From the NCBI RefSeq assembly GCF_001294335.1, contig NZ_LGKG01000153.1:13217-77216 (forward strand): a stretch of DNA of 64,000 nucleotides. Direction: 5' to 3'. Numbering within the stretch: the stretch's first letter is position 1; every line of letters starts with the position of its first letter. A model generated the notes under the pieces. It was not told the origin of the DNA, did no database searches, and saw nothing but the letters and a program-made list of their open reading frames with translations. The translations under genes and the position numbers were made by a program. Below are positions 16,345 to 25,412 of the stretch, piece by piece. The stretch comes from Streptomyces chattanoogensis (GTDB lineage Bacteria > Actinomycetota > Actinomycetes > Streptomycetales > Streptomycetaceae).

Positions 16345-16380
16345 TCTCGAAAGCCTGATCTCGAAGGCGTGATCTCGGGG
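16339..16380 (+). repeat. 3 x 14-bp tandem repeat
   Basis: Units at 16339-16352, 16353-16366 and 16367-16380 share the core TGATCTCG; the first contains the stop codon of the binding-protein gene. The third unit is the most diverged. Confidence 0.8.
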
Positions 16381-16418
16381 GTTTGGTTTCAGGCCTCGGT
16401 TCAGTTCTCAGGCCAGGC

Positions 16419-16458
16419 CTCGGTTCAAGCCTGGCGCGGGTCTCGGTTCAAGCCTGGC
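16419..16458. repeat. 17-bp direct repeat pair
   Basis: CTCGGTTCAAGCCTGGC occurs twice, exactly, at 16419-16435 and 16442-16458. Degenerate copies of CTCGGTTCA lie just to the left. Confidence 0.75.
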
Positions 16459-16615
16459 CCCGTTGAAGGCGTGGCCTGGGACTGAAGCCGTGGACTGGGT
16501 GAGCATGGCCCTGGTGAAGGCGTGAGGTGAAAGCCTGAGCGGCCGTCACCGGGGGCTGTCAGGGGGCTGTTACGGGGTTGGGTCGGGGGGTGTCCCTGGC
16601 CCGCCTCGGCACCGC

Positions 16616-16657
16616 CTCGGTCCTTCTCGCTCGGTCCTCCTCGCTCGGTCCTTCTCG
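16616..16657. repeat. 3 x 14-bp tandem repeat
   Basis: Three contiguous units of CTCGGTCCTTCTCG (the middle one differs by one base) occupy 16616-16629, 16630-16643 and 16644-16657. Confidence 0.8.
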
Positions 16658-17003
16658 GCCGAGACCTGAGTGGCGCTTTCGCCATGGCCTCCGTCGCTCG
16701 TCGCTCTCCTCGGTTCGGCCCGGTTCTCGTCTGCGGGGCTGTGACGTACCGCTGTGCGGCGTACGCCGCGTGTGCAGGGGCGTCATGTTCCTGCGAGTGG
16801 CTTGCGAGTGGCGTGTGTGCCTGCGAGTGGCCTCATGTGCCGTTGCTGGCTGTGCCTGGTGCCTTGCCTCGCCTCCTTCCTACTTCCGGCAACGAATAAC
16901 GGAGGGTGATTAGTTCCGGAGAGTAGTTGTTCCGTCTCGTTGTGCTCCGGTGCGCCCCCCCAACGTTCCCCGCACCACCGTTGATCCCGAAAGGGTCCCG
17001 CTC

Positions 17004-18191
17004 ATGCGGATGTATGTGCTCGCCGTCAACCCCACCGACTCGGTCACCGAGGGGTTTCTTCCCGCTGCTGCCCGCCTCGGGCTCGATGTCACGATCCTGA
17101 CCGACCAGCCCGAAGCGCATCGGCGCAACTCCCCGCAGGCCGAGGTGCTGGAGTGCGACGTCCATGACTTCCGCGCGGTCATCACCTGCGTGGCCGGGCA
17201 CCGTCCGGCCGACGCGATCTTCACCAACAGTGATCACCTTCAGACCCAAGCGGCCCTGGCCGCCGAGTACTTCGGGCTGCCCGGCAAGGACTGGCGGGTG
17301 ACGCTGCGCGCCAAGAACAAGGCCGAGATGCGGCGTCATCTGGCTGCCACGGGGGTGGACTCCGTACGGTCCGTGGAGCTGGGCGCCGGCCTGGACCCGA
17401 GCGCGCTGGCCGCCGCCGGGCTGCCGTACCCGTGTGTCGTCAAGCCCCGTGAGGGCGTGGCCAGCGAGGACGTGGTGCTGGTCGACGGGCCCGAGGAACT
17501 GGTGGTGCGGGCCAAGGAGATCCAGGCGCGGCGGCCGGAGGCGGCGCTGGTTGCCGAGGAGTTCCTGGCGGGTGAGCTGTACACGTTGGAGACGCTGGGG
17601 GACGGCCGGCTGCGTCATGTCCTGGGCGGCTTTCACTCCGTCATCTCGGCTCCGCCGACCTTCATCGAGGAGCGGCATGCGTTCGTGGCGGCCCATCCGG
17701 AGTCCGTGACGGGCCAGGTGCTGGCGCAGCTCGATGCGCTGGGCGTCGGATTCGGTGCGTGTCACACCGAGTTCGTGGTGCACGAGGGCCGGGCGCGGCT
17801 CATCGAGGTGAACTACCGCGTCATCGGCGACCAGTGCGATCTGCTGCTCGCGCAGGTCCTGGGCATTCCGTTGTTCGAGCTGATTCTGCGGACGCATCTG
17901 GGCGAGCCGCTGCCGGCGGACCTGGGCGCCCGTGAGGACGGCGCGGCCCGGGTGGAGTACGCCCTGGCCGACCGGGCCGGGACGCTGACCGCGGCACCCG
18001 GCGCCACGGACCGCACCGTTGACGGCGTGCGGCTGAGCTACCGGCCGCTGCGCGCGGTCGGCGCCGAGCATCCGCATTACCGCACCAACCGCGACTACCT
18101 CGGCGTGGTGCGGGCCATCGGCACCGATCAGGGCGCCGTGGACCGTGCCGTGGACGGTTTCTTCGCCACCGAGCGCTGGGAGATCGCGTGA
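17004..18191 (+). CDS. ATP-grasp ligase of siderophore biosynthesis (PvsA-like)
   Basis: A 395-residue ATP-grasp enzyme, expected to form an amide bond between a carboxylate and an amine while building the siderophore. ATP-grasp features are PYPCVVKPREGVASEDVVLV (nucleotide lysine), LVAEEFLAGELYTLE, and the metal-binding ARLIEVNYRVIGDQ near residue 280. The ATG at 17004 is chosen because AAAGGG lies eight bases before it; an in-frame upstream start has no such site. Gene order with the next four genes equals the vibrioferrin cluster pvsABCDE, in which PvsA is the ATP-grasp member. The amino acid and acid used here are not known. Confidence 0.87.
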   Translation: MRMYVLAVNPTDSVTEGFLPAAARLGLDVTILTDQPEAHRRNSPQAEVLECDVHDFRAVITCVAGHRPADAIFTNSDHLQTQAALAAEYFGLPGKDWRVTLRAKNKAEMRRHLAATGVDSVRSVELGAGLDPSALAAAGLPYPCVVKPREGVASEDVVLVDGPEELVVRAKEIQARRPEAALVAEEFLAGELYTLETLGDGRLRHVLGGFHSVISAPPTFIEERHAFVAAHPESVTGQVLAQLDALGVGFGACHTEFVVHEGRARLIEVNYRVIGDQCDLLLAQVLGIPLFELILRTHLGEPLPADLGAREDGAARVEYALADRAGTLTAAPGATDRTVDGVRLSYRPLRAVGAEHPHYRTNRDYLGVVRAIGTDQGAVDRAVDGFFATERWEIA

Positions 18192-20002
18192 TGGGTGTGA
18201 TGGGTGTGACCGCAGAGATGAAGAGTGTGACGACGGAGAGCGGGACGACGGCGGGCGAGGAATCGGGGCTGCTGATACGGGTCCTGGGTGCGCTGCTGCG
18301 TGAGGACGTCGTCGGGCTGCGCAGCCGCGGCACCATACTGGAGCGGCCGGACGGTCCCTGGCTGCGGCTGCCCGCGGACGAGGCGGCCGGTGCCCTGCTG
18401 CTGCCGCTCGGTGCGGACGGTTATCAGAGTGTGTACGCGGCCCGGCTGCCGCTGCTGGTGCGCGAGTCCGACGGTGCGAGGCTGACCACGGTCGACGCCG
18501 TGCTCACCGCGCTGCGCGCCCTTGCCGACCCCGAGGACCACGAGGGCTTTGACGCCTTCGCCGCGGAGTGCCGCCAGACGCTGGCCACGATGCGGCTGCA
18601 CGCACGGACGCGGAAGGAGGCGGAAGCCGACCTGACGGCCCGTCATGGTGGCGATCCTGGCGGCTGGCTGGGGCCGGACGGGGGTGTGGCGTTCGACGCG
18701 CTGGCGGCCCGTCTTGATCATCCCGTGTATCCGACCTCGCGCGGCCGTTCCGGTCTGGACGAGGCGCAGCTGCGCGCGTATGCGCCGGAATTCCGGCCGG
18801 ACTTCGCGCTGCGCTGGCTCGCCCTGCCGCGTGCGGCGGTCAGCGTCGCGGGCGGGGAGGCGGCACTGCCCGTCTGCTGGCCGACGCCTGCGGAGTTGGG
18901 CCTGCCGCATCTCCAGGGCAGTCATCTGGCGCTTCCCGTCCATCCGTTGACGCTCGGCGACCCGCTGCGCGACGCGTTGCACGAGAGCGGGCTGGCGGGC
19001 GAGGCGGTGCTCTCCGAACAGGCCCGGCTCACCGTCGTACCGACGCTGTCGATGCGCACCGTGGCCGTGGACGCCGACCCGCGGCTGCATCTGAAGCTGC
19101 CGCTGGCCACCTCGACGCTGGGCCTGCGCAACCGGCGCACCATCAAACCCCGCACGCTCGTCGACGGTGCCGAGGGCCAGCGGCTGCTGGAGAAGGTGAT
19201 CGCCCGCGAGCCGCGCTTCGCGGAGTCGGTCCTGCAGGCCGATGAGACGGTGTATGCGCACGCCGGGCATGAGCTGCTGGCCGTGCTGTGCCGGCGCTAT
19301 CCGGCCGGCCTCGGGGGCAGTGCCGTGGTGCCGATGGCCGCGCTGCTGGGCCGGGCGCCGGGCGGGCGGCTGGTGATCGACCACCTCGCCGACCGCTTCT
19401 ACGGCGATGATCCGCTGGCCCTGCTGGATGCCTGTTTGACCCTGCTCTTCGACTGGCAGACCACGCTCTTCGGTTATGGCATCGGGCTGGAGTCCCATCA
19501 GCAGAACATCTCGCTGGTGCTGGACGCCACGGACGAGGGCAGTCGGCTGCGGCTGCTGTTCAAGGACAATGACGCGCCGCGGATCAACACCGTCAGACTG
19601 CGGGACAGGCTGGGCGCGGATGCCCCGGACCCCGCCGACTTCGCCGACCCGCGGATCTTCGCCGACGGCGACCGGCCGGTGCTGGACCTCTTCACGACCA
19701 TCACCCTGCACCTGTGCGCGGGCTCCTATGCCTTCGGGCTCGCCCGGCACGGCCGGGCGCCGCTCGGACGGCTGCTGGGGCTGGTGCGTGACCGGCTCGC
19801 CGAGGCCGCCGGACGGCAGGGCACCGCACCGGGCGAGCCGGGGGCCGTGCTGCGCGCCGCCGTGCTGGACGCGCCCGAGCTCCCGATCAAGGCCATGGTC
19901 AGCGCCGGAACCCTGCTGTCCAAGGAGCGGTCGGGGGCCGCCGACATCAACAAGCATTACGCCAGCGGGCCCAACTACCTGCTGCCGGCGGGGATGCGCT
20001 GA
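18188..20002 (+). CDS. IucA/IucC NIS synthetase, first (PvsB-like)
   Basis: A 604-residue NRPS-independent siderophore synthetase that adenylates a carboxyl group of citrate or 2-oxoglutarate and couples it to an amine or alcohol. Family landmarks are LPVHPLTLGDPLRDAL, VPTLSMRTVAVD, LPLATSTLGLRNRRTIKPRT, the long GYGIGLESHQQNISLVLDA stretch and LLFKDNDAPRINT. The GTG start overlaps the upstream stop; an ATG lies one codon later. The start of the MFS gene shares the last base of its stop. The unusual HPLTLGDP and NDAP variants (versus HPWQ and DLEG in the second synthetase) show that the two synthetases are of different subtypes and probably act on different substrates. Confidence 0.93.
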   Translation: MMGVMGVTAEMKSVTTESGTTAGEESGLLIRVLGALLREDVVGLRSRGTILERPDGPWLRLPADEAAGALLLPLGADGYQSVYAARLPLLVRESDGARLTTVDAVLTALRALADPEDHEGFDAFAAECRQTLATMRLHARTRKEAEADLTARHGGDPGGWLGPDGGVAFDALAARLDHPVYPTSRGRSGLDEAQLRAYAPEFRPDFALRWLALPRAAVSVAGGEAALPVCWPTPAELGLPHLQGSHLALPVHPLTLGDPLRDALHESGLAGEAVLSEQARLTVVPTLSMRTVAVDADPRLHLKLPLATSTLGLRNRRTIKPRTLVDGAEGQRLLEKVIAREPRFAESVLQADETVYAHAGHELLAVLCRRYPAGLGGSAVVPMAALLGRAPGGRLVIDHLADRFYGDDPLALLDACLTLLFDWQTTLFGYGIGLESHQQNISLVLDATDEGSRLRLLFKDNDAPRINTVRLRDRLGADAPDPADFADPRIFADGDRPVLDLFTTITLHLCAGSYAFGLARHGRAPLGRLLGLVRDRLAEAAGRQGTAPGEPGAVLRAAVLDAPELPIKAMVSAGTLLSKERSGAADINKHYASGPNYLLPAGMR

Positions 20003-21483
20003 TGGCCGCCTCCACCTCCTCGACGTCGCGGGCCACCGCCACCGCACCGACCACCGCCGCCGCCACCTCACGGACCACCTCCGCGCCCCGGAGCGCCTCC
20101 CCCGCAGAGAACGCCGCTACTTCAAAGAACACCGCCCGGTCGCAGACGGTTGCCGATTCGCGGTCGGTCGCCGCGGCCGCCGTCGAGGCCAAGGTCGGGC
20201 CGGGCCTCGCGCGCCGCCAGGTGTACGCGGTGGCCGGCTGCTACTTCGTGGCGTCGTTCGCCGCCCTGGGTCTGCCGCCGTATCTGACGGAGATCCTCCC
20301 CGAGCTGGGCGACGGCGCGGCCCGCTGGGCCGGTCTGCTCTACATCGTCCCGACCATCTTCGGCGCGATCGGCGCCCCGCTGTGGGGCCGCCTCGCCGAC
20401 CGCTTCGGCCGCAAGCGGCTGCTGCTGCGGGCGCAGTTGGGGCTGGCGGCCGCGTTCCTGCTGGCCGGCTGGGCGGACTCGCTCGGTACGTTCGCCGCGG
20501 CGCTGGTCCTCCAGGGTGTGCTGGGCGGCACCTTCGCCGCCTCGAACGGCTATCTGGGGGCGGCACTCGAGGGCGGTGCGCTGTCCCGGGCGCTGACGGT
20601 GATGCAGGGCAGCGCCCGCGCGGCCCTGGTCTTCGCGCCGATCGTCGTCGGCGCGCTGACGCCCTGGCTCTCGCCGCACCGCCAGTACGCGCTGCTGGCC
20701 GTACTGCCGCTGTCCGCCGCGCTGATGCTGGCGGCGCTCCCGGAACCGCCGCTGACGGAGGCGGCCGCCCCCTCGCCGGCCCCCGAGAAGGCCGGGCCGG
20801 CGCCCGAGGAGACCGGTCCGGCGGCCGGTGATGCCGGAGCAGCGCCCAGCAGTGAGACCGGACCGGTGTCCGGGACCAGCAGTCCCGGACGCTCCCCGGC
20901 CGCCTCCCTGCGCGCCCTGTACACGCTGGAGTTCGCGTTCGTCTTCTCGACCGTGATCTCCTTCCCGTATCTGATCTCGCTGATCAAGGAGCGTCTGCCG
21001 GGCACCGGCCCGCTGGTGTCGGGTGTGCTGTTCGCCCTGCCGCACATGTGCTATCTGGTCGCGGCGATGGCGGTGCATGCGCTGTTCCGCAGCCGCCCCC
21101 GGCTCGGCATCGCGCTGGGCTTCGGCTGTATAGCCCTCGGCCTCGCGGGCCACGGTGTCGCCGACTCGCTGACCGCGTTCGTCGCGGTGCGGCTCGTACT
21201 CGGCGCCGGCCTCACCATGGGCCTGGTCTGTCTGTCCGTACTGGCCGCCGACTGTGCCAGGGGCCGGGCCCCCGGCGGGCTGTTCGGCTCCATCGAATTC
21301 TTCTCCAAGGCAGGCGCGGTCGCCGCCGGCCTGGCCGCGGCGGCCGGAAACGACTGGTTCGGTCCCGCCGCACCCCTCTTCACCGGTACGGCGATAGCGC
21401 TGGTCACCGTGTTCGCGACCGTCTTCCCTGCTCTGCTCTCCCGTCTCCCCCGCACCCGCAGGAGCCCTCGATGCCCCCGCTGA
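20002..21483 (+). CDS. MFS siderophore exporter (PvsC-like)
   Basis: A 493-residue major facilitator with about twelve membrane segments, probably exporting the finished siderophore. The loop between segments 2 and 3 has the signature GRLADRFGRKRLLLRAQ. A long Pro/Ala/Glu-rich insert (about residues 253-300) lies in the central cytoplasmic loop, and the first 60 residues are a Ser/Thr/Ala-rich cytoplasmic leader not seen in most relatives. It occupies the same place between two NIS synthetase genes as pvsC in the vibrioferrin cluster. The stop lies 13 bases inside the next gene. Confidence 0.9.
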   Translation: MAASTSSTSRATATAPTTAAATSRTTSAPRSASPAENAATSKNTARSQTVADSRSVAAAAVEAKVGPGLARRQVYAVAGCYFVASFAALGLPPYLTEILPELGDGAARWAGLLYIVPTIFGAIGAPLWGRLADRFGRKRLLLRAQLGLAAAFLLAGWADSLGTFAAALVLQGVLGGTFAASNGYLGAALEGGALSRALTVMQGSARAALVFAPIVVGALTPWLSPHRQYALLAVLPLSAALMLAALPEPPLTEAAAPSPAPEKAGPAPEETGPAAGDAGAAPSSETGPVSGTSSPGRSPAASLRALYTLEFAFVFSTVISFPYLISLIKERLPGTGPLVSGVLFALPHMCYLVAAMAVHALFRSRPRLGIALGFGCIALGLAGHGVADSLTAFVAVRLVLGAGLTMGLVCLSVLAADCARGRAPGGLFGSIEFFSKAGAVAAGLAAAAGNDWFGPAAPLFTGTAIALVTVFATVFPALLSRLPRTRRSPRCPR

Positions 21484-23258
21484 CCCATTCCTCCGGCACC
21501 GCCCCGGCCCCCGTCGCCCCGGCCGGTCCGCCCACCGCCGACCATGCCGTTGCGCACACCCTGCTGAACTGTCTGCTGCGCGAGGTCTCCGGCCCCGAGC
21601 ACCAGACGGCCGTCGACAGCGGCCATCTGCTGCTGCGGCTGCCGCGCCGCGGAGTGCTGCTGCGCGTCGCGTTGCGCCGTACGTCGCTGGTCGGGGCGCA
21701 CCGGTTCACCGGCCCGGTGACCGAGGAGACGGACGGCGGCTGGACGGAGGTCGGCTGGCGCCGGCTGGCGGAGTACGTCCATGCCGAGCTGTCGTTGCGG
21801 ACCGGTGTGCACAACGACGAGTTCCTGACCCAGATAGCGTCCAGCCACCAGGCCGTGACCGCCGCGCTCGAAAGCCGGGCCGCGCTCGACAGCGGCATCG
21901 CCCTCGGCGGCCCTGGGGCGGACGACTGGCAGGCCGCCTACCTCGCCTCCGAACAGTCCCTGGTCCTCGGCCACCGCTTCCACCCGACGCCCAAGGCCCG
22001 TACCGGCGACCCCGCCTCCTGGCGGTCGTACGCGCCGGAGGCCGGGGCGTCCTTCCCGTTGCTGCTGCTGGCCGTGCGTGAGGAGCTGATCGCCGAGGAG
22101 TCCGCCGCGCCCGGGGACACCGCTCCCCTGGACGCTCTGCACCCCGAGGTCCCGGAGGGCTACCGGCTGCTGCCCGCCCACCCCTGGCAGTACGAGCTGC
22201 TGCGCGATCACCCCGGCCTCAAGGAGGCGCTGGACCGCGGCGACATCCGCGTCCTGGGTGCCGGCCGGACCCCGTTCGCCGCCACGGCCTCCGTCCGTAC
22301 GCTCTACGACGGCGCGTCGTTCCTGAAGTTCAGCCTGAACGTGCGGATCACCAACTGCCTGCGCAAGAACGCCAGTTACGAGCTGTCCGGGGCCGTCGCC
22401 CTGACCCGGCTGCTGGCGCCGGTCCTGACCGACCTGGCCACCCGCTTCCCGGGCAGCGCGGTGCTCCGCGAGCCCGCCTACCGCAGCCTCGCGCTCCCGG
22501 GCCCCGACGGCCGCCCCGACACCGGGCTGCTCGAGGGTTTCGGCGTGATCGTCCGCGAGGGCCTCTCCCAGCGGCTGCTGCCCGGCACCACGCCGCTGCT
22601 GGCCGCCGCGGTCGCCGACGAGTACCCGCTGAGCCCGGCCCACATCTCCCGCCTCCTGGACGGCGCCGGACCCCAGGCCGCGCTCGACTGGTGGGCCGCC
22701 TACCTCAATCTGCTCCTGCCGCCGGTGCTCGCCGCCTACTTCGACCACGGCGTGGTGCTCGAGCCGCACCTCCAGAACGTCCTGGTCTGCGTGGACGGCG
22801 ACGGCATGCCCGCGCAGGTCCTCTTCCGCGACCTGGAGGGCACCAAGCTCGTCCCCGAGCACCACGCCGAGCTGCTCGCCTCGCTGCCCGAGGCGGTCGC
22901 GGCGCCGATGACGTACGACGCCCAGCGCGGCTGGGACCGCGTCGTGTACTGCCTGCTGGTCAACCACGTCTCCGAGATGCTCGCCGCGCTCGCCGATCTG
23001 CACCCCGACACCGAGGCCGGCCTGTGGGCACAGGTCCGCCGCACCCTGCAGACCCACGCCGACCGCTACGGCTGCCCGCCCCGGCTCGCCGCGCTGCTGG
23101 CCGGTGTGCCGCTGCCCGCGAAGGCCAATCTGCTGACCCGCTGGGAGCGCAAGGCCGACCGCGAGGCCGGTTACGTCCTGCTGCCCTCGCCCCTGGCCGA
23201 GTCCGTGCTGACCGGCACCGTACGCACCGACGACACCACCCCCTGGAACGCCCGATGA
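21471..23258 (+). CDS. IucA/IucC NIS synthetase, second (PvsD-like)
   Basis: A 595-residue NIS synthetase, completing the siderophore by a second ATP-dependent condensation. Landmarks: GHRFHPTPKARTG, LLPAHPWQYELLRDHPG, TASVRTLYDGASFLKFSLNV, RITNCLRKNASYELSG, VVLEPHLQNVLVCVDG and VLFRDLEGTKL. These are closer to the classical IucA/AcsD pattern than those of the first synthetase. The ATG at 21471 has GCAGGAG six bases upstream and lies 13 bases inside the exporter gene. Its end overlaps the decarboxylase start as ATGA. Confidence 0.94.
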   Translation: MPPLTHSSGTAPAPVAPAGPPTADHAVAHTLLNCLLREVSGPEHQTAVDSGHLLLRLPRRGVLLRVALRRTSLVGAHRFTGPVTEETDGGWTEVGWRRLAEYVHAELSLRTGVHNDEFLTQIASSHQAVTAALESRAALDSGIALGGPGADDWQAAYLASEQSLVLGHRFHPTPKARTGDPASWRSYAPEAGASFPLLLLAVREELIAEESAAPGDTAPLDALHPEVPEGYRLLPAHPWQYELLRDHPGLKEALDRGDIRVLGAGRTPFAATASVRTLYDGASFLKFSLNVRITNCLRKNASYELSGAVALTRLLAPVLTDLATRFPGSAVLREPAYRSLALPGPDGRPDTGLLEGFGVIVREGLSQRLLPGTTPLLAAAVADEYPLSPAHISRLLDGAGPQAALDWWAAYLNLLLPPVLAAYFDHGVVLEPHLQNVLVCVDGDGMPAQVLFRDLEGTKLVPEHHAELLASLPEAVAAPMTYDAQRGWDRVVYCLLVNHVSEMLAALADLHPDTEAGLWAQVRRTLQTHADRYGCPPRLAALLAGVPLPAKANLLTRWERKADREAGYVLLPSPLAESVLTGTVRTDDTTPWNAR

Positions 23259-24505
23259 CCGCCCCCACCGACCGGATCCGCGCCCGCGCCCTCGCCCTGC
23301 GCTCCGCCGAACTCCCCGCCTACCTCTACGACCTGGCGGCCCTGCGGGGACACGCCGCCCGGATCCGGGCCGCGCTGCCCGCCCCCGTCGAGCTGTACTA
23401 CGCCGCCAAGGCCAATCCGGAACCGGAGATCCTGGCCGCGCTGCGCCCGTACGTCGACGGCTACGAGGTGTCCTCCGGGGGCGAGCTGGCTCACGTCGGC
23501 ACGTCCGTACCCGGCGCGCCGCTCGCCTTCGGCGGACCCGGCAAGACACCGGCCGAGATCGCCGAGGCGCTGGACCTCGGCGTCGAGCGCTTCCATGTGG
23601 AGAGCGTGTACGAGCTCCGCATGCTGGCCGGGCTGGCCGCCCGGCACGGCGGTGACCGCCGTGTCGCCGTGCTGCCGCGCTTCAATCTCCCCGTGGGCGG
23701 CGGGGCCCTGGACGGCAGCTCGCTGGCCATGGGCGGCCGTCCGACCCCCTTCGGGATGGATCCCGGGCAGGCCGACGAGGTGGTCGCCCTCCTCACCGAC
23801 GGCACGTATCCGCAGCTCGAACTCCGTGGTGTGCACGCCCACCTGGCGAGCGGTCTGGAGGCGCCCGAGCAGCTCGCCGTGGCGGAGTCCGTCGTCACCT
23901 GGGCCGTGCGGCTGGCCGGACGCCACCGTGTCCCGCTCGCCGAGGTGACCGTCGGCGGCGGTATGGCCGTCGACTACGCCGCCCCGGAGCGCCGCTTCGA
24001 CTGGGCGGCATACGGCACCGGCCTGGCCCGGCTCGCCGCCGCCCACCCCGGTCTCACCCTGCGCATCGAGCCGGGCCGCGCGCTCACCGCGTACTGCGGC
24101 TGGTACGCCACCGAGGTGCTGGATGTGAAGCACAGTCACGGCGAGGAGTTCGCGGTGGTCCGCGGCGGCACCCACCACCTGCGCACCCCGGCCACCAAGG
24201 GCCACGACCAGCCGTGCACGGTCCTGCCGTCCGACGAGCCCTGGCCGCACCCCTGGCCCAGGTCGGCGGCGCGGGGCGACCGGGTGACGCTGACCGGTCA
24301 GCTGTGCACCCCCAAGGACGTCCTGTCCCGCGATGTCCCGGCGCCGGGGCTGCGGGCCGGTGACCGGGTGGTGTTCGGGGTCGCCGGGGCATATGCGTGG
24401 AACATCTCGCACCATGACTTCCTGATGCATCCGCGGCCGGGGTTCCACTTCCTCGACTCTCCCGGGGGCCGTGCGGAGGGCTCCGTGGAAGACGGGGCCG
24501 CCTGA
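23255..24505 (+). CDS. PLP-dependent decarboxylase (PvsE/SbnH-like)
   Basis: A 416-residue fold type III PLP decarboxylase of the diaminopimelate decarboxylase family. The PLP lysine is K52 in YYAAKANPEPEIL; HLASGLEAPEQ, GGGMAVDYAAPERRFDW and RIEPGRALTAYCGWY contact the cofactor, and the catalytic cysteine lies in GQLCTPKDVL. In vibrioferrin synthesis PvsE makes the ethanolamine unit from a serine precursor, and in staphyloferrin B SbnH makes an ethylenediamine unit from a diaminopropionate precursor. Its place after two NIS synthetases supports one of these roles here. It is coupled by ATGA to the previous gene. Confidence 0.9.
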   Translation: MTAPTDRIRARALALRSAELPAYLYDLAALRGHAARIRAALPAPVELYYAAKANPEPEILAALRPYVDGYEVSSGGELAHVGTSVPGAPLAFGGPGKTPAEIAEALDLGVERFHVESVYELRMLAGLAARHGGDRRVAVLPRFNLPVGGGALDGSSLAMGGRPTPFGMDPGQADEVVALLTDGTYPQLELRGVHAHLASGLEAPEQLAVAESVVTWAVRLAGRHRVPLAEVTVGGGMAVDYAAPERRFDWAAYGTGLARLAAAHPGLTLRIEPGRALTAYCGWYATEVLDVKHSHGEEFAVVRGGTHHLRTPATKGHDQPCTVLPSDEPWPHPWPRSAARGDRVTLTGQLCTPKDVLSRDVPAPGLRAGDRVVFGVAGAYAWNISHHDFLMHPRPGFHFLDSPGGRAEGSVEDGAA

Positions 24506-24506
24506 C

Positions 24507-25277
24507 ATGCTCCGCACCAACCAGGTCCGGCAGAAGCTCGCCGCGGGCGAGGAGGTGCACGGCCTGTTCAGCACGCTCCCCGAACCCGCCATGATCGAAA
24601 TGATCGGCTGCGCGGGCTACGACTTCGTGATCGTGGACACCGAGCACACCCTGGTCGGCCCGCACCGGCTCGAGAACCTGATCCGGGCCGCCGAGGCCAA
24701 CGGCCTCACCCCGTTCGTCCGCGTCCCCGAGGCCGACCCGGGTGCCGTACTGCGCGCCCTGGACGCCGGGGCGATGGGCATCGTCGTCCCGCACGTCCGC
24801 ACCCGCGCGGACGTGGACGCCACGATCCGCGCCGCCCGCTACGCCCCCGAGGGCATGCGCTCCCTCAACGGCGGCCGCGGGCCGGGCTTCGGCCTGATCG
24901 ACGCCGCGGAGTACATCCGCCGGGCCAACGAAGAGATCATGCTCATCCCGCTGATCGAGGACGCCGAGGGGGTGGCCGCCATCGACGGGATCCTCGCCCC
25001 CGGGGGCGTCGACCTCGTCCTCCCCGGCCCCGGCGATCTCTCCCAGTCGTACGGGGTCCCCTGGCAGGTCCGCCACCCCCGCGTCCAGGAGGCGGTACGC
25101 ACCGTACGGGCGGCCTGCGCCCGTCACTCCGTCCCCTTCTGCGCCATGTCCACGACCCCGGAACGCCGCGCGGAGTGGCGCGCCGACGGGGTCACCGCGT
25201 TCGTGCTCGGCGAGGACCGCGATCTGACGGCGCGGGCGCTGCGGGGGCATCTGCAGCGGGTGGGGGGCGGCGGCTGA
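24507..25277 (+). CDS. HpcH/HpaI-family protein, predicted SbnG-like siderophore citrate synthase
   Basis: A 256-residue TIM-barrel protein of the HpcH/HpaI class II aldolase family. The active site is preserved: E46 and H47 in VDTEHT, R72 in FVRVPEADPG, E151 in LIPLIEDAEG and D177 in LPGPGDLSQS. The spacing of R72, E151 and D177 agrees, as I recall it, with SbnG, the staphyloferrin B citrate synthase that evolved from this family. Being last gene of a citrate-siderophore operon (one base after the decarboxylase stop) supports dedicated citrate supply. A plain aldolase role is the alternative. The start is the ATG of MLRTNQ. Confidence 0.82.
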   Translation: MLRTNQVRQKLAAGEEVHGLFSTLPEPAMIEMIGCAGYDFVIVDTEHTLVGPHRLENLIRAAEANGLTPFVRVPEADPGAVLRALDAGAMGIVVPHVRTRADVDATIRAARYAPEGMRSLNGGRGPGFGLIDAAEYIRRANEEIMLIPLIEDAEGVAAIDGILAPGGVDLVLPGPGDLSQSYGVPWQVRHPRVQEAVRTVRAACARHSVPFCAMSTTPERRAEWRADGVTAFVLGEDRDLTARALRGHLQRVGGGG

Positions 25278-25330
25278 CAGGGCACGGACCTGCGGGAAGG
25301 GCTCCGGTCCGGGGAGCCGGCCGCCGCCCC
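25264..25330 (+). terminator. two-part hairpin after the siderophore operon
   Basis: Outer arms GGGGCGGCGGC (25264-25274) and GCCGCCGCCCC (25320-25330) are perfect complements and enclose a second hairpin, GGCTCC and GGAGCC (25300-25318). The outer arm overlaps the end of the SbnG-like gene. It probably ends the siderophore transcript before the next, same-strand gene. Confidence 0.6.
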
Positions 25331-25412
25331 GGCAACACCATCGGCGGGATCGGCCCGGCCGCCCAGCGGGTACCTGTGGCCTGAAGTACGGGACCGAGGG
25401 AGCTGAGCGGGA

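Larger units (their letters stand above)
16345..17003. other. repeat-rich intergenic region, no gene seen
   Basis: This 659-base gap separates the siderophore importer from the biosynthesis operon. I find no supported gene. It holds several unrelated short tandem or direct repeats: the 14-base triplet at its left end, a 17-base perfect pair (16419-16435 and 16442-16458), a second 14-base triplet (16616-16657), and repeated TGCGAGTGGC near 16790-16830. A promoter for the biosynthesis operon should lie near its right end, but I see no iron box there. Confidence 0.6.

Noticed and set aside
16578..16913. Open frame in the repeat-rich gap before the siderophore operon
   Set aside because: It encodes arginine/serine/valine-rich repeats derived from tandem DNA repeats, with no ribosome site or homology.
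21051..23549. 832-codon minus-strand open frame opposite the second NIS synthetase
   Set aside because: Composition is that of a shadow frame; the plus strand carries all NIS synthetase motifs.
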